Assembly: GCA_026193755.1 (NCBI GenBank)
Contig: JAPHUI010000372.1
Span: forward strand, 1 to 13,682
Direction of reading: 5' to 3'
DNA from: Ignavibacteriaceae bacterium
GTDB taxonomy: Bacteria; Bacteroidota; Ignavibacteria; Ignavibacteriales; Ignavibacteriaceae
Length of the DNA: 13,682 bases
Position numbers and translations under genes: made by a program. The notes under the pieces are model-generated. The model saw nothing but the letters and a program-made list of their open reading frames with translations. It did no database searches and had not been told where the DNA came from. Each line of letters opens with the position of its first letter. Position 1 is the stretch's first letter. Shown one piece after another: positions 8,714 through 13,682 of this stretch.

Positions 8714-9040
8714 ATGAAAATTAGAAAAAATGATATGGTTATGATTATTTCCGGGAATGATCGCGGTAAGACCGGTAAAGTACTTAAAGTTTTTCCCAAG
8801 AAGTACCGTGTAATCGTTGAAGGAATAAATTTAAGGAAGAAACATACTAAACCTAATCAGAGGAATCCGCAGGGCGGTATACTTGAAAAAGAAGCATCGA
8901 TTCATGCTTCAAACGTGATGATTTTGGATCCTAAAAGCAACGAGCCCACTCGTATCGGGTCAAGAGTGATCCTCGATGAAAAAACGGGTAAGAAAAAAAT
9001 AGCTCGTGTTGCAAAAGTAAGCGGTGAAATGCTTCAGTAA
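8714..9040 (+). CDS. rplX: Large ribosomal subunit protein uL24
   Basis: L24 is an assembly-initiating 50S protein bound near the 5' end of 23S rRNA. The 108-residue product has an N-terminal KOW motif at about 5-32 ([20 protein letters not shown]), the basic [20 protein letters not shown] (37-56), then [16 protein letters not shown] and a C-terminal basic strand region. AAGG at 8705-8708 lies five bases before the ATG. A 23-base AT-rich gap separates it from rplE. In E. coli, S8 binds the mRNA at this junction, but no clear S8-type helix is visible here. Confidence 0.98.
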   Translation: MKIRKNDMVMIISGNDRGKTGKVLKVFPKKYRVIVEGINLRKKHTKPNQRNPQGGILEKEASIHASNVMILDPKSNEPTRIGSRVILDEKTGKKKIARVAKVSGEMLQ

Positions 9041-9063
9041 AAATATAAATCCTTGTTAATAAG

Positions 9064-9714
9064 ATGGCAGATAAAAAAGTAAAAGAAACCAAAGTAAAAA
9101 AAGATAAATCAAAAAAAGAATCCGCACCAGCAGCTGCTGAAAAAGAAGTTAAAATTCCCAGCAGACTTTTTGAATATTATCATGCTGAGATAGTCCCTGG
9201 TTTGATGAAAACCTTCAGCTATAAAAATATTATGCAGGTTCCGAAGATAGAAAAAGTGGTTGTCAACATGGGACTTGGAGCAGCAGTTACAGAACCTAAA
9301 ATTCTTGAAGAAGCTGTTAAGGAATTAGAGTCGATTACTGGTCAAAAAGCTAGCGTAAGAAAAGCGAAGAAAGCGATTTCGAACTTTAAGCTTAGAGAAG
9401 GTGTAAGTATAGGAGCCATGGTAACATTAAGAAAAGAAAGAATGTACGAATTTCTTGATCGTCTCATTAACGTAGCTCTTCCACGGGTTAGAGACTTTCG
9501 CGGTTTATCAGATAAATCTTTCGATGGGAGAGGTAATTATACTCTTGGTGTTAAAGAGCAGATAATATTTCCTGAGATTAATGTTGATAAGATTACAAGA
9601 GTTTTGGGTATGGATGTTACTATTGTAACTTCTGCAAAATCAGATAATGAGGCTTACGAATTATTAAGATCATTCGGAATGCCTTTCATCAAAAAAGAAA
9701 TTAAAACAGCCTAG
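9064..9714 (+). CDS. rplE: Large ribosomal subunit protein uL5 with lysine-rich N-terminal extension
   Basis: L5 binds 5S rRNA in the 50S central protuberance and contacts P-site tRNA and S13. The product is 216 residues, against about 180 usually. The core starts near residue 34 ([15 protein letters not shown]) and includes [47 protein letters not shown] and a C-terminal MPFIKK. Ahead of it lies an extension of about 31 residues, mostly Lys, Glu, Ala and Asp ([20 protein letters not shown], then APAAAEKE). It looks disordered and could bind rRNA. No SD is visible before ATG 9064. No in-frame ATG lies between it and the core, so the extension is probably real, although a non-ATG start cannot be ruled out. 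rpsN follows after 8 bases. Confidence 0.97.
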   Translation: MADKKVKETKVKKDKSKKESAPAAAEKEVKIPSRLFEYYHAEIVPGLMKTFSYKNIMQVPKIEKVVVNMGLGAAVTEPKILEEAVKELESITGQKASVRKAKKAISNFKLREGVSIGAMVTLRKERMYEFLDRLINVALPRVRDFRGLSDKSFDGRGNYTLGVKEQIIFPEINVDKITRVLGMDVTIVTSAKSDNEAYELLRSFGMPFIKKEIKTA

Positions 9715-9722
9715 GAGAATTA

Positions 9723-9992
9723 ATGGCCCGTAAATGTTTAATAGCAAGGGAAGAAAAAAGACGCAGACTTTATGATAAGTATAAAAAGCAGCGAGAAGAA
9801 TTGAAGGCTAATGGTGATTATGAGGAACTTCAGAAACTACCGCGTAATTCTTCAAGGGTTAGACTCAAGAACAGGTGTATGTTTACTGGTCGGGCCAGAA
9901 GTTATTACAGAAAATTTGGAGTTTCCAGATTAGTTTTTAGGGAAATGGCCTTAAGAGGCGAAATTCCCGGTATAAAAAAATCAAGTTGGTAA
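9723..9992 (+). CDS. rpsN: Small ribosomal subunit protein uS14 (zinc-independent form)
   Basis: S14 sits in the 30S head next to S3 and S10. The 89-residue product is the longer C-minus type. It has only two separated cysteines (5 and 52) and lacks the paired CxxC motifs of the 61-residue zinc-binding form, so it should not need zinc. The family C-terminal half is clear: [14 protein letters not shown] (39-52), [15 protein letters not shown] (55-69), [18 protein letters not shown] (72-89). The SD AGGAG (9713-9717) overlaps the rplE TAG stop and lies five bases before the ATG, suggesting tight coupling. rpsH follows after 15 bases. Confidence 0.98.
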   Translation: MARKCLIAREEKRRRLYDKYKKQREELKANGDYEELQKLPRNSSRVRLKNRCMFTGRARSYYRKFGVSRLVFREMALRGEIPGIKKSSW

Positions 9993-10007
9993 TCGGAGAA
10001 AAGATAA

Positions 10008-10403
10008 ATGCCAGTTACAGATCCAATAGCAGATTATTTAACAAGAGTTCGAAACGCTACAAAAGCTAAAAAGCCGCGTGTGGAAATTCCTGCATCCAAA
10101 ATGAAAATTGGGTTATCGGAAATTCTTAAGAATTTGGGTTACGTTATTGATTACGAAATAATTGATGATAATAAACAGAAAAAGATAAATATTGTTTTAA
10201 AATATAAACAAGGTGTACCGGCAATTACCGGTTTGAAGAGAATAAGTAGACCAGGTTTGCGTGTTTACAGAGCTTCTGATAAACTTCCAAGAGTGCTTAA
10301 CGGATTAGGTACGGCGGTTATTTCTACACCAAAAGGTTTATTATCCGACAAAGATGCCAGAAATCTTCTCGTCGGTGGTGAAGTAATTTGTTATATATGG
10401 TAA
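10008..10403 (+). CDS. rpsH: Small ribosomal subunit protein uS8
   Basis: S8 is a primary 16S rRNA-binding protein of the 30S platform. In E. coli it also represses the spc operon by binding mRNA at the rplX–rplE junction. The 131-residue product shows [13 protein letters not shown] (5-17), the middle [20 protein letters not shown], and the C-terminal RNA-binding part with SRPGLRVY (80-87), [13 protein letters not shown] (106-118) and GGEVICYIW at the end. GGAGA at 9995-9999 lies 8 bases before the ATG. rplF follows after 22 bases. Confidence 0.98.
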   Translation: MPVTDPIADYLTRVRNATKAKKPRVEIPASKMKIGLSEILKNLGYVIDYEIIDDNKQKKINIVLKYKQGVPAITGLKRISRPGLRVYRASDKLPRVLNGLGTAVISTPKGLLSDKDARNLLVGGEVICYIW

Positions 10404-10414
10404 AATTAAAAGTT

Positions 10415-10419
10415 GGAGA
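10415..10419 (+). promoter_or_regulatory. Ribosome binding site deciding the GTG start of rplF
   Basis: GGAGA lies 6 bases before the GTG at 10426. The first internal Met of L6 is residue 75, so GTG is the only plausible start, and the protein then begins SRIGKKPVEIP as expected for the family. Confidence 0.75.
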
Positions 10420-10425
10420 TTTAGA

Positions 10426-10965
10426 GTGTCCAGAATAGGTAAGAAACCGGTTGAGATTCCAAAGGGTGTTACAATTAACCTGGATGGAAATCACATTAAG
10501 GTAAAAGGACCAAAAGGTGAACTGTTCAGAACAATTCATCCTTCAATTAAAGCTGAAATTGTAGAAGGTGAATTATTAGTTACCAGACCAAACGATTTGA
10601 AGGAATCGAGAGCGCTGCATGGATTAACCCGTGCTCTTATACAAAATATGGTAGTTGGCGTTACAGATTCTTACAAAAAATCTTTAGAGATTGTGGGAGT
10701 CGGTTATAAAGCGGAATTGAAAGGAAAAAATTTATTGCTAAATATTGGATATTCACATCCGATTTATTTTGTTCCCCCGGATGAGATTAAACTGGAGGTT
10801 CCTTCTCCAACACAAATAATAATATCTGGTAACGATAAAGAACTTGTCGGATTAGTAGCAGCTAAAATCAGATCTTTCAGAAAACCTGAACCATATAAAG
10901 GTAAGGGTATAAAGTATTCTGATGAACATATTGTCAGAAAAGCCGGAAAGACTGCTGGAGCATAA
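10426..10965 (+). CDS. rplF: Large ribosomal subunit protein uL6
   Basis: L6 lies near the GTPase-associated centre and the sarcin-ricin loop of the 50S subunit. The 179-residue product begins (M)SRIGKKPVEIPKGV and has the duplicated alpha/beta L6 fold, with GVGYKAELKGKNLLLNIGYSH (91-111) opening the second repeat. The family signature PEPYKGKGIKY (154-164) is followed by a Lys/Arg tail. It starts with GTG at 10426. rplR follows after a short gap. Confidence 0.98.
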   Translation: MSRIGKKPVEIPKGVTINLDGNHIKVKGPKGELFRTIHPSIKAEIVEGELLVTRPNDLKESRALHGLTRALIQNMVVGVTDSYKKSLEIVGVGYKAELKGKNLLLNIGYSHPIYFVPPDEIKLEVPSPTQIIISGNDKELVGLVAAKIRSFRKPEPYKGKGIKYSDEHIVRKAGKTAGA

Positions 10966-10970
10966 TTTTT

Positions 10971-10975
10971 AGGAG
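10971..10975 (+). promoter_or_regulatory. Ribosome binding site of rplR, bearing on its start
   Basis: AGGAG ends only 2 bases before ATG 10978 but 11 bases before ATG 10987. The first spacing is too tight for normal initiation, so this site favours the downstream ATG. Confidence 0.55.
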
Positions 10976-10986
10976 TTATGGTATCA

Positions 10987-11346
10987 ATGAAAAAGAAAAC
11001 AACAAGAATAAGAGCTAAAATAAAAATCAGGAAAAAGATTTCCGGTACACCAGAAAAACCTCGTCTTTCGGTATACAGAAGTCTGGATAATATTTACGCA
11101 CAAATTATTGACGATACATCAGGTAACACATTAGTTGCCTTTTCGAGCCTGAATAAAGAAGCAGAGGCTGATTTAAAATCAGTGAAAGGTAAAATAAATA
11201 AAAGCAAATTGATTGGTAGTTTGCTAGCTAAAAAAGCTTTGGAAATAAATATTAAGAATGTTGTTTTTGACCGGGGCGGTTTTAGATATCATGGCAGAGT
11301 AAAAGCCTTAGCTGATGGTGCCCGTGAAGGAGGACTGGTATTTTGA
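10987..11346 (+). CDS. rplR: Large ribosomal subunit protein uL18
   Basis: L18 binds 5S rRNA together with L5 and docks it into the central protuberance. From ATG 10987 the product is 119 residues and begins MKKKTTRIRAKI, which parallels the E. coli N-terminus MDKKSARIRRA. An upstream in-frame ATG at 10978 would add Met-Val-Ser, but the AGGAG would then be only 2 bases away, so I prefer 10987. Conserved parts are GTPEKPRLSVYRSLDNIYAQ in the first half and VFDRGGFRYHGRVKALADGA plus REGGLVF at the end. Its TGA stop is followed after seven bases by a tRNA-Gln gene instead of rpsE. The stop also overlaps an ATG (TGATG). Confidence 0.96.
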   Translation: MKKKTTRIRAKIKIRKKISGTPEKPRLSVYRSLDNIYAQIIDDTSGNTLVAFSSLNKEAEADLKSVKGKINKSKLIGSLLAKKALEINIKNVVFDRGGFRYHGRVKALADGAREGGLVF

Positions 11347-11353
11347 TGTTTGT

Positions 11354-11424
11354 TGCCGGGTCGTCTAATGGTAGGACTACGCCCTTTGGAGGCGTCTGTA
11401 GAGGTTCGAATCCTCTCCCGGCAG
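11354..11424 (+). tRNA. tRNA-Gln (anticodon UUG), inside the spc operon
   Basis: A full cloverleaf can be drawn. The acceptor stem TGCCGGG (11354-11360) pairs all 7 bases with CCCGGCA (11417-11423). The D stem is GTCT/GGAC with loop AATGGTA. The anticodon stem is ACGCC/GGCGT with loop CTTTGGA, putting anticodon TTG at 11386-11388, which reads CAA and by wobble probably CAG. The variable loop is CTGT, and the T arm is AGAGG-TTCGAAT-CCTCT. The first pair U-A and discriminator G73 (11424) are typical of bacterial tRNA-Gln. No CCA is encoded (CTT follows), so the CCA-adding enzyme must supply it. It is co-oriented with the operon, 7 bases after rplR and 39 bases before rpsE, so it is probably cut out of the polycistronic transcript. 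No dedicated promoter is apparent. Confidence 0.97.
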
Positions 11425-11463
11425 CTTCCTTTTTTATAATGATTGTTTTTTTAGGAGATAAAT
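11425..11463 (+). promoter_or_regulatory. U-rich leader and ribosome binding site of rpsE after the tRNA
   Basis: This 39-base spacer carries runs of T at 11430-11435 and 11446-11452, then AGGAG at 11453-11457, six bases before the TTG start of rpsE. If the tRNA is excised, it becomes the 5' leader of the downstream mRNA, and its open, U-rich character suits ribosome loading. A TATAAT occurs at 11435-11440 but without a recognisable -35 element. The binding site is well supported; any promoter role is not. Confidence 0.55.
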
Positions 11464-11970
11464 TTGAAAAGAGCTAAATCAACTGATATTGAAGGTTTAA
11501 AAGAAAAGGTAGTTCACATTAATCGTGTTGCTAAAGTTGTTAAAGGCGGACGTCGGTTCAGCTTTAACGCTATTGTTGTTGTTGGCGATGGTAATGGGAT
11601 TGTTGGTGTAGGTCTTGGTAAAGCAAATGAAGTAACCGATGCGATTTCTAAAGGAATTGATGATGCAAAGAAGAATCTTGTAAAGGTCTCAATTAGAAGA
11701 GGTACTATCTCACATGTAATTATTGGTAAGTATGGTGCAGGCAAGGTATTATTGAAACCAGCTACACCTGGAACAGGCCTTATTGCTGGAGGTGGTGTAA
11801 GGGCAGTTTTAGAAGCGGCAGGTGTTCAGGATGTTTTAACTAAATCTCTCGGATCAAGCAATCCTCATAATCAGGTAAAAGCAACTTTGAACGGATTGCT
11901 GAATCAGATTGATGCGAAGTTGATGGCAAATAAAAGAGGAAAAACAGTTCAAGAAATTTTTGCTTCTTAA
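11464..11970 (+). CDS. rpsE: Small ribosomal subunit protein uS5
   Basis: S5 lies at the 30S mRNA entry region with S3 and S4 and affects decoding accuracy. The 168-residue product has the S5 double-stranded RNA-binding fold ([20 protein letters not shown], 12-31, then [21 protein letters not shown] at 32-52). The C-terminal domain carries [19 protein letters not shown] (103-121) and [19 protein letters not shown] (127-145). The start is TTG at 11464: AGGAG lies six bases upstream and the first internal Met is residue 154. It is separated from rplR by the tRNA-Gln gene, which interrupts the normally tight rplR–rpsE junction. rpmD follows after 11 bases. Confidence 0.98.
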   Translation: MKRAKSTDIEGLKEKVVHINRVAKVVKGGRRFSFNAIVVVGDGNGIVGVGLGKANEVTDAISKGIDDAKKNLVKVSIRRGTISHVIIGKYGAGKVLLKPATPGTGLIAGGGVRAVLEAAGVQDVLTKSLGSSNPHNQVKATLNGLLNQIDAKLMANKRGKTVQEIFAS

Positions 11971-11981
11971 AAGAGGATTTA

Positions 11982-12167
11982 ATGTCAAAGATAAAAGTAG
12001 TTCAAACAAGAAGTATTATTGACAGACCCAAGAATCAGAAAAAAATTATCGAAGCGTTGGGTTTGGGTAGACCTAATTGGGAAATAGTTCATAACGATAC
12101 TCCTCAAATAAGAGGAATGATAAAAAAAGTGACTCACCTGGTTAGAGTTGAAGAAGTAAAAGAATAA
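11982..12167 (+). CDS. rpmD: Large ribosomal subunit protein uL30
   Basis: L30 is a small 50S protein that contacts 23S rRNA domain II and the 5S rRNA region. The 61-residue product has the family pattern: an initial strand KIKVVQTRSIIDRPKNQKK, a helix into EALGLGRPNWEIVHNDTPQI, and a final helix/strand IRGMIKKVTHLVRVEEV. AGAGGA at 11972-11977 lies four bases before the ATG. L30 is absent from some bacterial groups, so its presence between rpsE and rplO is the full spc arrangement. Confidence 0.97.
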   Translation: MSKIKVVQTRSIIDRPKNQKKIIEALGLGRPNWEIVHNDTPQIRGMIKKVTHLVRVEEVKE

Positions 12168-12178
12168 GGAAATTATTA

Positions 12179-12634
12179 ATGGATATTCTTAGCAATTTAA
12201 AATACGCTGAAGGTTCAAGAAAAAATCGTAAGAGAGTCGGGAGAGGTGAAGGTTCCGGACACGGCGGTCAGGCAACTAGAGGAATGAATGGACAGAGGTC
12301 TCGTTCTGGTTCCAAGAAAAGAGCCTGGTTTGAAGGCGGTCAAATGCCTCTTCAAAGAAGAATTCCAAAATTTGGGTTTACGAATATCTTTAAGGAAACT
12401 TATCAGATCGTCAACTTAAATGCTTTACAGAGACTTGCGGATGAAAAAAAGCTTGGTAAAGATATTAATGTTCAGGAATTGAAAAATTTAGGTTTAATTT
12501 CGACGATTAAAAAACCTGTTAAGATATTAGGTAAAGGTGAATTTAAAGCGAAAGTGAATTTTGAAGTTAATGCGATCAGCCAAAGCGCTAAAGAAAAGAT
12601 CGAATCAGCTGGCGGCTCAATCAAGTTAATCTAA
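12179..12634 (+). CDS. rplO: Large ribosomal subunit protein uL15
   Basis: L15 is a late-assembly 50S protein with a long basic, glycine-rich N-terminal tail threading through 23S rRNA. The 151-residue product has that tail at about 12-48 (NRKRVGRGEGSGHGGQATRG and GQRSRSGSKK), followed by FEGGQMPLQRRIPKFGF (51-67). The globular part has NLNALQRLADEKKLGKDIN, VKILGKGEFKAKVNFEVNAIS and ESAGGSIKLI at the end. AAGGA (12166-12170), overlapping the rpmD stop, lies 8 bases before the ATG. secY follows after 11 bases. Confidence 0.98.
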   Translation: MDILSNLKYAEGSRKNRKRVGRGEGSGHGGQATRGMNGQRSRSGSKKRAWFEGGQMPLQRRIPKFGFTNIFKETYQIVNLNALQRLADEKKLGKDINVQELKNLGLISTIKKPVKILGKGEFKAKVNFEVNAISQSAKEKIESAGGSIKLI

Positions 12635-12645
12635 TAAGGTAACAA

Positions 12646-13682
12646 ATGTCCAAAATTACAGATACCTTTAGAAACATATTTAAAATTAACGACCTTCGCC
12701 AGAGGATAATTTATACACTGGTTCTGCTTTTCCTGGTTCGGTTAGGTGCTCATATTACCATCCCGGGTGTTGACACTACCTTGCTTACTGAAAGCATGAA
12801 AAATTCATCTACTGATAATCTTTTTGGCTTGTACGATTTATTTGTTGGCGGTGCATTTAGTAATGCAGCAATATTTGCCCTCGGAATAATGCCATATATC
12901 TCGGCATCTATTATCATTCAGCTGCTTGGTGCTGTAGTTCCCTATATTCAAAAACTTCAGAATGAAGGTGAAGAGGGAAGAAAAAAGATTACTCAGTGGA
13001 CAAGGTACGGAACAGTTTTAATATCAGCAATGCAGGCCTGGGGTGTTACTATTAGACTGTTGAATATCCAGGTTCAGGGATTGTCAATTGTACCTGATGT
13101 AGTAAGAGGACTACCGTGGGTTCTTTCTACTATTGTCATTCTGACTTCGGGTACTGTTTTTATGATGTGGATGGGAGAGCAGATTACTGAAAAAGGTATT
13201 GGTAATGGAATATCATTAATCATATTCATTGGAATTATTGCAAGATTCCCTCACGCAGTATTCGATGAAATCAGGCTGATTAGTGTAGGACAAAGATCGA
13301 TAATAGTTGAGATTGTAATTTTAATATTCATGTTCTTTATTATAGCTGGTGTAGTTCTGGTTACTCAGGGAACTAGACGTATTCCTGTTCAGTACGCGAA
13401 ACGGGTTGTGGGAAGGAAAGTTTACGGAGGTGTTACACAGTATATCCCGTTGAGAGTTAACACTGCTGGAGTGATGCCGATAATTTTTGCACAGTCAATT
13501 ATGTTTATCCCTAATACTGTTTTATCGTTTTTCCCAGACAATGAATTCCTGCAGAGCATATCCAGTTTATTTGTTTATCAATCTCCGGTTTATTCAACGA
13601 TATACGCGCTTATGATTGTGTTCTTTACTTATTTTTATACAGCAATTGCCTTCAACCCAAAAGATGTTGCAGACAATATGAA
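12646..13682 (+). CDS. secY: Sec translocon channel subunit SecY, 3'-truncated by window edge
   Basis: SecY is the inner-membrane channel through which SecA or the ribosome moves secreted and membrane proteins. The frame is open from ATG 12646 (AAGGT five bases upstream) to the window end, giving 345 complete codons of an expected 430-450. Visible parts include TM1 (about 21-40), the plug region (about 56-70), and TM2 with the signature ALGIMPYISASIIIQLLG (78-95). After TM4 comes MGEQITEKGIGNGIS (176-190). The cytosolic loop before TM7 carries RRIPVQYAKRVVGRK (244-258), followed by the TM7 region IPLRVNTAGVMPIIFAQS (267-284). Eight hydrophobic segments are present, and the sequence stops after YTAIAFNPKDVADNM (331-345), so TM9-10 are missing. 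Its place after rplO is canonical. Confidence 0.98.
   Translation, partial: MSKITDTFRNIFKINDLRQRIIYTLVLLFLVRLGAHITIPGVDTTLLTESMKNSSTDNLFGLYDLFVGGAFSNAAIFALGIMPYISASIIIQLLGAVVPYIQKLQNEGEEGRKKITQWTRYGTVLISAMQAWGVTIRLLNIQVQGLSIVPDVVRGLPWVLSTIVILTSGTVFMMWMGEQITEKGIGNGISLIIFIGIIARFPHAVFDEIRLISVGQRSIIVEIVILIFMFFIIAGVVLVTQGTRRIPVQYAKRVVGRKVYGGVTQYIPLRVNTAGVMPIIFAQSIMFIPNTVLSFFPDNEFLQSISSLFVYQSPVYSTIYALMIVFFTYFYTAIAFNPKDVADNM

Noticed and set aside
9041..9063. S8-binding repressor helix at the rplX–rplE junction, as in E. coli
   Set aside because: The 23-base gap is AT-rich and shows no stem resembling the 16S helix 21 site.
11354..11424. tRNA as an attachment site for an integrated element
   Set aside because: There is no integrase, no duplicated tRNA 3' end and no foreign-looking DNA on either side; canonical operon genes flank it closely.
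11435..11440. TATAAT in the tRNA–rpsE spacer as a possible promoter -10 for rpsE
   Set aside because: There is no recognisable -35 hexamer at the expected distance (CCTCTC of the T arm lies there), and no FCB-type TAnnTTTG element. It sits in a generally T-rich spacer, so chance is likely.
11425..11452. T runs after the tRNA as an intrinsic terminator
   Set aside because: The only strong stem upstream is the tRNA itself, and its acceptor and T stems do not form a local hairpin directly against the T run. Essential genes follow with no new promoter visible.
1..13682. A novel defence, mobile or biosynthetic system in the window
   Set aside because: Every substantial open frame on the + strand is a recognised translation or secretion gene in canonical order, leaving no unexplained stretch longer than about 75 bases.

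Overview
The window is a stretch of bacterial chromosome carrying the conserved str–S10–spc ribosomal-protein supercluster. All genes lie on the + strand, with gaps of 1 to about 117 bases. It opens inside fusA (EF-G, N-terminus missing). It continues through tuf, rpsJ, rplC, rplD, rplW, rplB, rpsS, rplV, rpsC, rplP, rpmC, rpsQ, rplN, rplX, rplE, rpsN, rpsH, rplF, rplR, a tRNA-Gln gene, rpsE, rpmD and rplO, and ends inside secY. The gene order is canonical and no expected member of the S10 or spc blocks is missing. No mobile element, CRISPR array, phage gene or unknown protein-coding gene is visible, and no gap reaches 300 bases.

The organism is most likely a member of the FCB group (Bacteroidota/Chlorobiota/Ignavibacteriota), with Ignavibacteria-like bacteria my best guess. 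The DNA is AT-rich. EF-Tu begins [20 protein letters not shown] and has an arginine after QVGVP. L2 has DHPMGGGEG where E. coli has DHPHGGGEG. S14 is the longer form without the zinc-binding CxxC pairs. Start signals are mixed: several genes have a good Shine–Dalgarno (SD) sequence and others have none. The lineage is inferred from remembered family sequences, not from a search.

Layout: 1–3203 is the end of the str block (EF-G and EF-Tu, the two elongation GTPases). A 73-base gap follows with a G/C-centred hairpin that may be an attenuator or weak terminator. Bases 3277–8317 are the S10 block (S10, L3, L4, L23, L2, S19, L22, S3, L16, L29, S17). Bases 8336–13682 are the spc block (L14, L24, L5, S14, S8, L6, L18, tRNA-Gln, S5, L30, L15, SecY). 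Together the genes supply ribosome parts, the factors that drive elongation, one tRNA and the core of the Sec translocon, so their joint transcription fits growth-linked expression.

The one clearly unusual element is a complete tRNA-Gln(UUG) gene placed in the sense direction between rplR and rpsE. Its 5' end lies only 7 bases after the rplR stop codon, so tRNA maturation would be expected to cut the polycistronic mRNA there. Smaller oddities are a lysine-rich N-terminal extension on L5, non-ATG starts on rpsJ, rpsC, rpsE and rplF that all carry clear SD sequences, and a short ORF that overlaps the rplR stop and runs through the tRNA. I see no evidence of a wholly new biological system.
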